This document shows positions 1 to 5,922 of a stretch of 46,149 bases of DNA, piece by piece. This DNA comes from Gallionella sp. (lineage in GTDB: Bacteria; Pseudomonadota; Gammaproteobacteria; Burkholderiales; Gallionellaceae), in assembly GCA_028687575.1 (NCBI GenBank), contig JAQTZW010000020.1, positions 1 through 46,149 on the forward strand, read 5' to 3'. How positions within the stretch are numbered: position 1 is the stretch's first letter; the number at the start of each line of letters is the position of its first letter. Position numbers and translations under genes: made by a program. Under the pieces are notes generated by a model. That model worked only from the letters and a program-made list of their open reading frames with translations, searched no databases and was not told the origin of the DNA.

Positions 1-120
1 ATGCTCATGACTTCCCCCTCTCGTAGGTTTAGATGAAATCCAGAAATTCCATCTTGGCACTTTTGTTGCCGGTCGCGGTAACTTCTCCGCTCCTTCAGGA
101 CGGGGAAGTCCCTTTTATTC

Positions 121-127
121 GTTGGGC
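121..127 (+). other. Cassette junction core site (R' box GTTGGGC)
   Basis: GTTGGGC matches the integron core consensus GTTRRRY. It sits just upstream of the first cassette ORF, where a recombination junction is expected. An imperfect hairpin (about 81-114) precedes it, but I find no clean matching R'' box, so this may be the end of a degenerate attC or an attI. Confidence 0.45.
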
Positions 128-148
128 ATCACAGCATCTGTCCTAACT

Positions 149-1171
149 ATGCAACGGATTCCGAGCCTTCGCCTTCCACAATGTTTGCCCCATGAAGAGG
201 CTATTCGTTCGTTCGGCGACAACCTGCATGGCTACGAACCTGATTTCTGGGAATTCCAATATCAGTGCTATCGATACCTTGAAAGAGTGCCTGATGCGCT
301 ACTGGCGGTACGCTATGAAGACATTCTTCGCAACATGAGAGCACTGGTCAGCCGCGATCGAGACATCATTCCGATCCAGAGTTTTTTGAGCTCTTGGTAT
401 TGGTTCCGCAAGGAGCATCAAACCCGCCTTGAGTTTTCTCTGCGCAATGTCGATCTGCCCATCCGGCCGCCTACAGATGTTGTATTCGACAACTTGGCAT
501 CCGGCGCACCTGCAAGACCAGCCCACCCGAATGCTGGAGATGTATTGTTCCGCTACGACCGAAAAACGCATATCGAACGTATTGCGGACGATGGATTAAT
601 TAGGATTCGTCCGGCTTCCGGTTTCAATAGCCTGGAGAACGATAGGGCTCGACAGGATGATGAGTGCAAAAAGAAGGCATTTCTTCCTGGCGCTCACACT
701 CGAATATCAACCAGAGAAGGAATCGATATTCCAGTTCTGGGCGATGTCGAGAAAACCGTTTCAATGCCCGACTATTACGTCTTTTGCATGACCTGCGATT
801 GGGATGAAAGTCTCTTTTCTGAATTCGATGGCGCAGACAGTTGCATCGTGATTAAGGGCGTTGAAGAATTTGCGCAACGTATCGAACACGCCACCGCAGA
901 TCAGTTGCCCAGTTGGTATTTTCATCACAATCCGGTCGAATACTTCGATCCGTACGAAAGAATCAAGAACGAATATCTGAATGCTGGAATGTGCAAAGAC
1001 TTCCGATTTGCCTATCAGCGCGAATACAGATTTCTTTGGTTTCCTCAAAACGGCGAGGTCGCTGATGGCTTCAAATTTTTGTCTTTGGGAAGTCTCCGCG
1101 ACTTGGCCGAAGTCCATTATCGTGTGCGGAGTGATGCCCAACCCGGCAGTCAACACGGACCTTGCGCATAA
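149..1171 (+). CDS. Cassette-encoded protein of unknown function
   Basis: I chose the ATG at 149 (340 aa) over the TTG at 122, which lies inside the cassette core site. The protein is soluble-looking, with no signal peptide or membrane segment. The C-terminal half (from about residue 130) has a region with YVFCMTCDWDES, then a charged FAYQREYRFLWF motif near the end, the sort of K...F..E.EYR ending seen in DUF2971-like cassette and defence-island proteins. I treat that only as a weak resemblance. The stop codon falls inside the central loop of the attC-like site, typical of a gene cassette. Function not known. Confidence 0.7.
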   Translation: MQRIPSLRLPQCLPHEEAIRSFGDNLHGYEPDFWEFQYQCYRYLERVPDALLAVRYEDILRNMRALVSRDRDIIPIQSFLSSWYWFRKEHQTRLEFSLRNVDLPIRPPTDVVFDNLASGAPARPAHPNAGDVLFRYDRKTHIERIADDGLIRIRPASGFNSLENDRARQDDECKKKAFLPGAHTRISTREGIDIPVLGDVEKTVSMPDYYVFCMTCDWDESLFSEFDGADSCIVIKGVEEFAQRIEHATADQLPSWYFHHNPVEYFDPYERIKNEYLNAGMCKDFRFAYQREYRFLWFPQNGEVADGFKFLSLGSLRDLAEVHYRVRSDAQPGSQHGPCA

Positions 1172-1205
1172 AGCCGCGCAAGGCCGGTTACTTTGAACGT
1201 TGACG
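1136..1205 (+). other. attC recombination site 1
   Basis: It opens with an R'' box GCCCAAC (1136-1142), has a central stem TTGCGC / GCGCAA (1162-1167 with 1176-1181), a partly paired outer arm (AGTCAACACGG against CCGGTTACTTTG) and ends in a core-like GTTGACG (1199-1205). The paired GCCCAAC predicts GTTGGGC at the end. The observed GTTGACG diverges just 3' of the expected cleavage point, where the IS-derived sequence begins. Confidence 0.7.
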
Positions 1206-1242
1206 CTGTAGAAAAACCCTTTTTTCACGAAACGTCAGTCCC

Positions 1243-1272
1243 AAAAAAGCGCGGCCACTCCCGCGCTTTTTT
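1243..1272. terminator. Bidirectional hairpin terminator in the IS-derived repeat
   Basis: Six A, a stem GCGCGG with a five-base loop pairing CCGCGC, then six T. The A and T runs allow termination in either direction, so it would end transcription of the upstream cassette. Confidence 0.6.
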
Positions 1273-1350
1273 ACTTTTCGCTTCTCTTTTGTCAGACGAT
1301 ATTCCGATGCTTGCGCTTCAATACAGCCGCATTGCTGCCTTTCTCACTCC

Positions 1351-1459
1351 CTACTGCGCATAGCCGTGATGTGCCAGTTTCTCGATGTTGTGTACCAGGC
1401 AATATAACTTCCACTGTCCGTCCACCTTCTTCCGCCCGCGCAACGTGAAGCGATCCAGC
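1351..1459 (-). pseudogene. IS1182-like transposase, C-terminal fragment (copy 1)
   Basis: The minus strand reads 36 codons then TAG, with the segment GRKKVDGQWKLYCLVHNIEK, which resembles the C-terminus of IS1182-type DDE transposases (GR.KV..QW.LYC.VHN). The catalytic domain is missing, so this is a dead remnant. Family assignment rests on this short tail only. Confidence 0.6.
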
Positions 1460-1486
1460 GGTAAAAGCATGCAATCGGCATGAGCC

Positions 1487-1493
1487 GTTAGGC
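1487..1493 (+). other. Core-site match GTTAGGC upstream of toxin-antitoxin genes
   Basis: A GTTRRRY match 84 bp before the antitoxin start, next to a small CATGC-AATCG-GCATG hairpin (1469-1483). It may mark the true left boundary of the toxin-antitoxin cassette, with a truncated attC before it. The region 1460-1576 shows nothing else. Confidence 0.3.
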
Positions 1494-1576
1494 TTCGCAA
1501 GCGGACGTACCACTGTGAGCGCCACTCGCCGTGATAAACTATGAACTAGTCAGTATCAACCGCATTGGAGGTCAGC

Positions 1577-1804
1577 GTGAGCACAAACCTAGAAGTCCTG
1601 GAAGCCGAGGTCTTGCAGTTACCCCATGTTGAACGATCACACCTGCTTGAGCGACTAATCTCCAGCCTTGATTCAGACCCCAAGGTCGAGGAAGCTTGGG
1701 AGCGAGAAGCCGATCGCAGGGAGGCCGAACTGGAATCCGGTTCAATCTCGGCTGTTTCAGGGCAGGAAGCCATCGCCCGGCTTCGCGCAAGACTTGCGCG
1801 ATGA
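1577..1804 (+). CDS. Antitoxin, addiction-module component family
   Basis: 75 aa, started at GTG 1577 because GGAGG lies at 1567-1571; an upstream in-frame TTG at 1565 would swallow that ribosome site. The protein is acidic and helical, with the LEAEVLQLP..ER..LLE.LI.SLD pattern and a later EEAW..E..RR.AEL stretch of the 'putative addiction module component' antitoxins paired with RelE/ParE toxins. It overlaps the toxin start by 4 nt (ATGA), implying coupled translation. Antitoxins of this kind bind and neutralise the toxin and usually repress their own promoter. Confidence 0.85.
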   Translation: MSTNLEVLEAEVLQLPHVERSHLLERLISSLDSDPKVEEAWEREADRREAELESGSISAVSGQEAIARLRARLAR

Positions 1805-2094
1805 CTTACTCGCTCCACCCTGGAGCGGAGCGTGATATTGCCAGCGCTCTGGATTTTTACAAAGAGCAAGCTGGCCCTTTGGTTGCTGAACGTTTTCTCG
1901 AAGAATTCGAACGCGTCGCCAAGCTTCTGGTTGAGTATCCCGATCTTGGAACGCCAACGGCGAGAGGACGACGGACATTCCCGCTGAAGGTTTTTCCGTA
2001 CTCGGTCGTATACCGAAATCTCGAAAGCAACATTCGGATTCTGATCGTGCGGCATCAGCACAGGAAGCCCGGCTACGCTGGCGGTAGGCGATAA
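1801..2094 (+). CDS. RelE/ParE-superfamily toxin
   Basis: 97 aa from the ATG overlapping the antitoxin stop. The RelE/ParE fold pattern is visible: an N-terminal strand (YSLHPGAERDI), two helices (ALDFYKEQAGPLVAERFLEEFE), PDLGTP..RG.R, then strands FPYSVVYR and IRILIVRHQHRKPGYA. The terminal H-x-R-P-GY is typical of ParE-like toxins. Whether it cuts mRNA at the ribosome or poisons gyrase cannot be told. It ends 7 bp before attC site 2, so the pair is a cassette cargo that would stabilise the array. Confidence 0.88.
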   Translation: MTYSLHPGAERDIASALDFYKEQAGPLVAERFLEEFERVAKLLVEYPDLGTPTARGRRTFPLKVFPYSVVYRNLESNIRILIVRHQHRKPGYAGGRR

Positions 2095-2101
2095 GTGCGC
2101 T

Positions 2102-2160
2102 GCCCGATATTCAACCCCGGACTCCGCAAAAGCGCGGAGCCGGTTAATTCCACGTTGACG
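2102..2160 (+). other. attC-like recombination site 2
   Basis: Central stem CTCCGC / GCGGAG (2122-2127 with 2134-2139) with loop AAAA(A)G, an outer arm ATTCAACCCCGG against CCGGTTAAT, and a core-like GTTGACG at 2154-2160. The left box reads GCCCGAT instead of GCCCAAC, so it is partly decayed. It sits just after the toxin stop. Confidence 0.65.
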
Positions 2161-2196
2161 CTGTAGAAAACCCTTTTTTCACGAAACGTCAGTCCC

Positions 2197-2226
2197 AAAA
2201 AAGCGCGGCCACTCCCGCGCTTTTTT
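2197..2226. terminator. Bidirectional hairpin terminator (second repeat copy)
   Basis: Identical to the hairpin at 1243-1272: A-run, GCGCGG/CCGCGC stem, T-run. It would stop transcripts leaving the toxin gene. Confidence 0.6.
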
Positions 2227-2304
2227 ACTTTTCGCTTCTCTTTTGTCAGACGATATTCCGATGCTTGCGCTTCAATGCAGCCGCATTGCTGCCTTTCTCA
2301 CTCC

Positions 2305-2413
2305 CTACTGCGCATAGCCGTGATGCGCCAGTTTCTCGATGTTGTGTACCAGGCAATATAGCTTCCACTGTCCGTCCACCTTCTTCCGCCCGCGCAACGT
2401 GAAGCGATCCAGC
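2305..2413 (-). pseudogene. IS1182-like transposase, C-terminal fragment (copy 2)
   Basis: Same 36-codon tail as at 1351-1459, ending ...LAHHGYAQ and TAG. No catalytic residues remain. No start codon or upstream transposase sequence lies next to it. Confidence 0.6.
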
Positions 2414-2421
2414 CCACGTAG

Positions 2422-2447
2422 CTCCGATTAGCGTAGCGGAATCGGAG
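2422..2447. repeat. REP-like hairpin unit
   Basis: Perfect 8-bp stem CTCCGATT / AATCGGAG around AGCGTAGCGG. A second, weaker hairpin of the same style follows (GCGATTACGCTGCGCTGATCGG, 2461-2481 region). Paired units with a GCGTAGCG / ACGCTGCG loop look like dispersed REP/MITE-type repeats. No gene is seen in 2414-2512. Confidence 0.45.
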
Positions 2448-2512
2448 GTATGACATCTGTGCGATTACGCTGCGCTGATCGGCATCCACATGCGCTTGAT
2501 CGGCCTGCCAAC

Positions 2513-2540
2513 AAAAAAGTCCGCTCAGGCGGACTTTTTT
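2513..2540. terminator. Bidirectional intrinsic terminator
   Basis: AAAAAAGTCCGC-TCAG-GCGGACTTTTTT is a perfect stem with A and T runs. It lies 27 bp past the stop of the minus-strand channel gene and ends both that gene and the cassette array. Confidence 0.85.
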
Positions 2541-2567
2541 GTTTCGTGCGCCCGGACGGGAACCCGG

Positions 2568-3379
2568 CTACTCGATCAGCCCGGCCAGCTGCGATCTGCC
2601 TTCCTGGGTCGCCATCGCGATCAGCACGTCGCCCTTTTGCAGCACATGCTCGGGGGGCGGATTGAACAGCATGCCGCCAGCGTGTTTCAAGGCCACCACC
2701 ATGCTGTCGCGGTTGTCGCGATACAGCACTTTCAGCGGCTGACCGTGCAATGTGGGTGGAACCAGTATTTCCTCCAGCCGCAGATCGCCTTCGCCGCGCA
2801 TCACGTCGTCCACAAAACCCGCCGCATGCGGGCGCACCATGGCCGACAGCAGACGCCGCCCGCCGGAATAATCGGGCGAGACTATCTCGTCTGCGCCGGC
2901 ACTGCGTATCTTGGCGAAATTCTTCAACTGATGGCAGCGCGCTACGACGCGCACGGCAGGGTTGAGCTGTTTCGCACTGAGGCTGATGACCAGATTCTGG
3001 TTATCCTCGTGCGCCACCGCGAACACGCCTTTGGCATGCTTGATACCCGCTGCCAGCAGAATCTCGTCATCGGTGGCATCGCCCATCACGTACAGACTGT
3101 TCGGGTGCGCCGCTACATATTCCTCGAGATGCTTGTGTTCCACATCCACGATCACGAAAGACTGGCCGGATAGCTCCAGCCCACGCACCACGTTGCTACC
3201 GACCAGCCCCATGCCGCACACGATGAAGTGATTCCGTAACTGTGCGATCTTTTTTTCCATTTTACTTCTCCGCCTGACTTCATTGAATTGGCCTTCCAAT
3301 ATGAAGGCGGTAACTGAGGTGAACACATAGCCCATCACCCCTATGCCGGAAAATCCGATGAAGATGGTGAACAGTTTGC
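2568..3379 (-). pseudogene. Potassium channel, 3' part (RCK/TrkA domains), split by the prophage
   Basis: This is the distal part of a gene whose first 67 codons lie at 38449-38650. Joining 38650-38449 to 3379-2568 gives 1014 nt, 338 codons in frame. The fragment continues from the prophage junction with YGKLFTIFIGFSGIGVMGYVF (second membrane helix), then an RCK/TrkA-N Rossmann domain (HFIVCGMGLVGSNVV) and a C-terminal RCK_C-like domain (DLRLEEILVPP...GDVLIAMATQEG). The intact protein would be an inner-membrane, ligand-gated K+ channel. A second start, ATG 3260, with GGAG seven bases upstream, could still give a 230-aa soluble RCK protein. Confidence 0.85.
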
Positions 3380-3384
3380 CATAT
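3380..3384. repeat. Prophage target-site duplication, left copy (CATAT)
   Basis: CATAT here and at 38449-38453. Keeping one copy restores the channel reading frame across the junction (...SYEYGKLF...). Five bases is the duplication length made by Mu-type transposition. Confidence 0.9.
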
Positions 3385-3585
3385 AGTAGGGAGGGGGTGG
3401 AAACTGGATGGATAGAAAGGCCAAAAAACCCCCGAAAGCCGCGTGAATACTAGAGGTAATGGAAAATAGGAAAAATCTGATTTCCGGACAGTTATGGGAT
3501 AAAAGTGGGAGATATTCGGGTGATATTATGGAGAAATACCCGAACTAATGCAGAAATAATCACACTTCAAATGCAATTTAATCCG
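3385..3585. other. Prophage left end (non-coding)
   Basis: 201 bp between the host junction and the G gene stop. It contains one TGATTTCCGGACAG element (3478-3491) and an inverted repeat TTCGGGT / ACCCGAA (3515-3521, 3538-3544), which may also end the minus-strand late transcript. The first ~90 bp show no clear copy of the repeat element. Confidence 0.6.
3478..3491 (+). repeat. Putative transposase-binding site, left end
   Basis: TGATTTCCGGACAG, in the same inward orientation as two right-end copies (TGATTTTCGGACAG and TGATTCTCGGACAG when read inward). It lies 94-107 bp from the left terminus, against 14-27 and 36-49 bp at the right. Confidence 0.6.
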
Positions 3586-4104
3586 TCATCGAACGCGATT
3601 TAATATCACGCTCAAATAATCAAATGTCACATCAGCAACCAGCCTACGATCAGAATCGGGCAGCCCTACCAACTGCCGTTTTGGCAATCCGGGATGATTA
3701 ACCCGCTTCCGATATATCCCACCGAATTTCAGTGCCTTGGCCTTTTTGGCCGAGATGACGTAAGGACTCGTGCCTGAGTTATGCAAGGTAGCGCGTAATG
3801 ACTCAGTTGCACCGTCAAAACCAAGAACCAGCGCATCGCCAGACGCTTGATAATTGAAGCTCTCAAGCATTCGACCAGTCTTATTCAGCGGACCGCCCTT
3901 ACGTTTCTCTGTGAGCGTCATGAGCGACAACTCTTTCCACTTCGAGCCATCTGGAGCCAGCCCGGCATCATGGCGGTCGCGGTTCACACGCAATAGAGTT
4001 TCACCTACGCTGCCGAGTAATTCAGCCGGATGAGCCATCGCCTTGCGCACGGCTGACAGTGAGCGATTTAAGTGATCAACTTGAAACTTCAACTCGAATT
4101 GCAT
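3586..4104 (-). CDS. Phage virion morphogenesis protein (Mu G-like)
   Basis: 172 aa from ATG 4104, preceded by GGGA; an upstream in-frame start at 4158 would add 18 residues without a ribosome site. The pattern fits the Mu G / P2 S 'virion morphogenesis' family: early amphipathic helix (NRSLSAVRKAM), W-containing segment (DGSKWKELSLMTLTEKR), then GPLNKTGRMLESFNYQASGD and a conserved tail-end motif (LPKRQLVGLPDSDRRLV). The family acts in tail completion. It is the last gene of the leftward late operon, only 201 bp from the prophage end; in Mu it precedes the protease gene. Confidence 0.88.
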   Translation of the reverse strand: MQFELKFQVDHLNRSLSAVRKAMAHPAELLGSVGETLLRVNRDRHDAGLAPDGSKWKELSLMTLTEKRKGGPLNKTGRMLESFNYQASGDALVLGFDGATESLRATLHNSGTSPYVISAKKAKALKFGGIYRKRVNHPGLPKRQLVGLPDSDRRLVADVTFDYLSVILNRVR

Positions 4105-4170
4105 AGTATTATTCCCGTGTGGCGATAGAAGAACGGGTGCCTGACACACCAGACCCAATCAAAACCACAG

Positions 4171-4198
4171 ACGCGGCCTTGCAGGGGGTCGCGTTTTT
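4171..4198 (+). terminator. Terminator-like hairpin between F and G
   Basis: Stem ACGCGGCC / GGGTCGCGT (eight pairs with one wobble) followed by TTTTT on the plus strand. Genes here run on the minus strand, so it would block converging rightward transcription or act as an mRNA structure between F and G. Confidence 0.35.
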
Positions 4199-5486
4199 AT
4201 TTGTTGAATACCAAACGTCCTATGCGCTGTTTGTCGAAATACTTCAGGCGCGCCTTATCACTACTCGGCTCGGCCATGAACGTTGTTGATCCAGTCCATC
4301 CGGTACGTCCCCATTCAAAAACCGTAATTCCATACTCCCCCGTTCCTTCTACCTCAAAAGCCCGCAAGTAACGTCGTTTCAATCGCCAGCGCTTCGGTTT
4401 GTCCGGGTTGTCGTTCGACCAAGAACGATCTTCTTCCCACGCCCACCAAATCTCATCCGGCTCAATCAGCGTCATCGCAAGCATGTTCACGTAGCGCAGG
4501 CGCTCAATCTTTTCAGGCTTTGCCAGCCATTTGAACTCACCCGTGCCATCGTGAAAAAGCGACTTGGTGATCGAGACAGAAACACCGACAGCGTCGGTGA
4601 AGACTGCGCCCGTCTCCATATCTGCGCCGAAGATGTCCAGAAAGTCAGCAACCGCCACTTCCGGTGCTGTGTCTGCCGGAAGAATCACGTCCGCAGGAAC
4701 CTTGGTCGGCTTCGGCAGTGCGGGAGCCTTGAAGTCAGTCGGCCACGGCGTGCCGCGCTCTCTCAGCACCGCGTCATAGCCTTGCAACGGCGGCACGGTG
4801 TGCGGTTCCAGCCAAGCCTTGCCAGGGTTGTAGGCGAAGCCTGGATCAATGCCTTTCGGCACGCGCACCGTGCGCGGGTTACTGCCGTTCTTGCCGACAA
4901 CGCGCTCTTCCCACTCGATGGGAGGTGCAGTATCTGGCCCGGATTTCCCGGCCTGCTCCCATATCTGCTTGGCTTCTGTGATGGTCAAAGAGTCTACGCG
5001 GCATTTGCAGCCCCAGCCATTTTGCGGCATGTGAACATGGAACCACGGATCATCGGCTGGAAGGGTCAATCCATCCCAAGCCTTGTGCTCCAGTCGCGGG
5101 TGCTCGATGCTGGTGTGCCGGTAGCGCCAATATGGTCGGAACTCCTTGAGCGACACCATCTGTTGATAGCGCCCGGCGTTGTAAGCCTGCGTGATGTTGG
5201 TGTCGTAGATGATCTTGCTGCGCCAGCCCGGTGCACCGTTATGCGCCCAGCCATGCTTGGCGACGATCTCATCAAACCGAGTGCGGAATTCGTCGTAGCC
5301 GCCGCCTTCCCACTTGGCCTTCTGGATCGCGTTGAAGAAGTCTTCGACCAAGGCATCGTGCGCAGCACCGGCCACCACAAAGGCGTGGCTGTGCTGTTCC
5401 TGCCAGATGTCTGTCCAGCCCGAGGTGGGCAGCCTGATCTTGTTGCGATAAAACTCAATCGCCTGGTCGAATTGAAAGCCGCTCAT
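4197..5486 (-). CDS. Phage head morphogenesis protein (Mu F / SPP1 gp7 family)
   Basis: 429 aa from ATG 5486, which overlaps the previous stop (ATGA). The N-terminal half matches the SPP1 gp7/Mu F family: helical region, then IYDTNITQAYNAGRYQQM, RYRHTSIEHPRLEHKAWDG and the Cys motif HMPQNGWGCKCRVDSLT. This minor capsid protein acts at the portal/head during prohead assembly. The C-terminal part (about 290-429) carries an extra domain with W-rich segments (DEIWWAWEEDRSW, KRRYLRAFEVEG) like the phage-barnase-EndoU-ColicinE5/D 'PBECR' toxin domains often fused to F proteins; that last point is resemblance only. Confidence 0.9.
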   Translation of the reverse strand: MSGFQFDQAIEFYRNKIRLPTSGWTDIWQEQHSHAFVVAGAAHDALVEDFFNAIQKAKWEGGGYDEFRTRFDEIVAKHGWAHNGAPGWRSKIIYDTNITQAYNAGRYQQMVSLKEFRPYWRYRHTSIEHPRLEHKAWDGLTLPADDPWFHVHMPQNGWGCKCRVDSLTITEAKQIWEQAGKSGPDTAPPIEWEERVVGKNGSNPRTVRVPKGIDPGFAYNPGKAWLEPHTVPPLQGYDAVLRERGTPWPTDFKAPALPKPTKVPADVILPADTAPEVAVADFLDIFGADMETGAVFTDAVGVSVSITKSLFHDGTGEFKWLAKPEKIERLRYVNMLAMTLIEPDEIWWAWEEDRSWSNDNPDKPKRWRLKRRYLRAFEVEGTGEYGITVFEWGRTGWTGSTTFMAEPSSDKARLKYFDKQRIGRLVFNK

Positions 5487-5716
5487 TGTCTTTTTCGGCC
5501 ATAGAAATTGGTAACGACCTCGGCAAGCCAACGCACGCCATCTTCGGATAGACCATCTGCAAACTCAGCGGCAATCTCTGCTCTTTTCACAAAGTCCTGA
5601 TCGAATTTATTAGCCACGGCTGATGCGAACTCAGCGACCTCATGGGGGCGTAGTTTTTCAACCCACTCTGTTGCAGAGACCGTTACATATGCCTCCTTTT
5701 GAAATTTCAGCGCCAT
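5483..5716 (-). CDS. Small phage protein, function unknown
   Basis: 77 aa, acidic and helical (TEWVEKLRPHEVAEFASAVANK), with no membrane segment or known motif. It overlaps its neighbours at both ends (TAATG with the upstream gene, ATGA with F), so it belongs to the packaging/head operon. Not recognised. Confidence 0.7.
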   Translation of the reverse strand: MALKFQKEAYVTVSATEWVEKLRPHEVAEFASAVANKFDQDFVKRAEIAAEFADGLSEDGVRWLAEVVTNFYGRKRQ

Positions 5717-5922
5717 TACTCACCTTCCTTTCGATGTGGATTAGGTGGAGCACTTGGATAGCCGGATTGTGGCTTGATCACCTCTACACACTTAAAAATC
5801 GAATCGCCGACAAAAAAACCACCAAGTTTATGGCACTCATTGGCGACCATCTGATGGGCTGAAATCCAACCAACCCACCTTCCGATTAGGAAGCCGACAC
5901 ATAGCGCAAGAATGATTTTCAC
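5716..5922 (-). CDS. Small membrane-anchored phage protein, function unknown
   Basis: 68 aa with a hydrophobic N-terminal segment (IILALCVGFLIGRWVGWIS) that could be an anchor or uncleaved signal, followed by a polar region with two cysteines (NEC...FKC) and a proline-rich tail. It overlaps the portal gene stop and the next gene start. Not recognised; it lies among packaging genes where Mu carries small genes of unknown role. Confidence 0.65.
   Translation of the reverse strand: MKIILALCVGFLIGRWVGWISAHQMVANECHKLGGFFVGDSIFKCVEVIKPQSGYPSAPPNPHRKEGE

Larger units (their letters stand above)
1197..1459. repeat. 263-bp direct repeat, copy 1 (IS tail fused to attC core)
   Basis: Nearly identical to 2152-2413: by eye there are three substitutions and one single-A indel. 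Both copies start at the core (ACGTTGACGCTGTAG) of an otherwise different attC and end at the same IS codon (CGATCCAGC). The content is the end of an IS plus the last 36 codons of its transposase on the minus strand. Confidence 0.85.
2152..2413. repeat. 262-bp direct repeat, copy 2 (IS tail fused to attC core)
   Basis: Second copy of the repeat at 1197-1459. Homology starts at the shared ACGTTGAC core and stops at CGATCCAGC; beyond that the two loci differ (GGTAAAAG versus CCACGTAG). Confidence 0.85.
1..2540 (+). mobile_element. Integron cassette array remnant without integrase (CALIN-like)
   Basis: The segment has the signs of a plus-oriented cassette array: short ORFs ending in or just before imperfect inverted-repeat sites with attC core boxes (1136-1205, 2102-2160), other GTTRRRY cores (121, 1487), and a toxin-antitoxin pair, a common cassette cargo. 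No integrase lies at this side of the window. An intI gene is present at 44949-45935, but its own insertion side faces right, away from this array. The array ends at a bidirectional terminator (2513-2540) before the disrupted channel gene. Calling it an integrase-less cluster is inference; an integrase may lie left of position 1. Confidence 0.65.
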
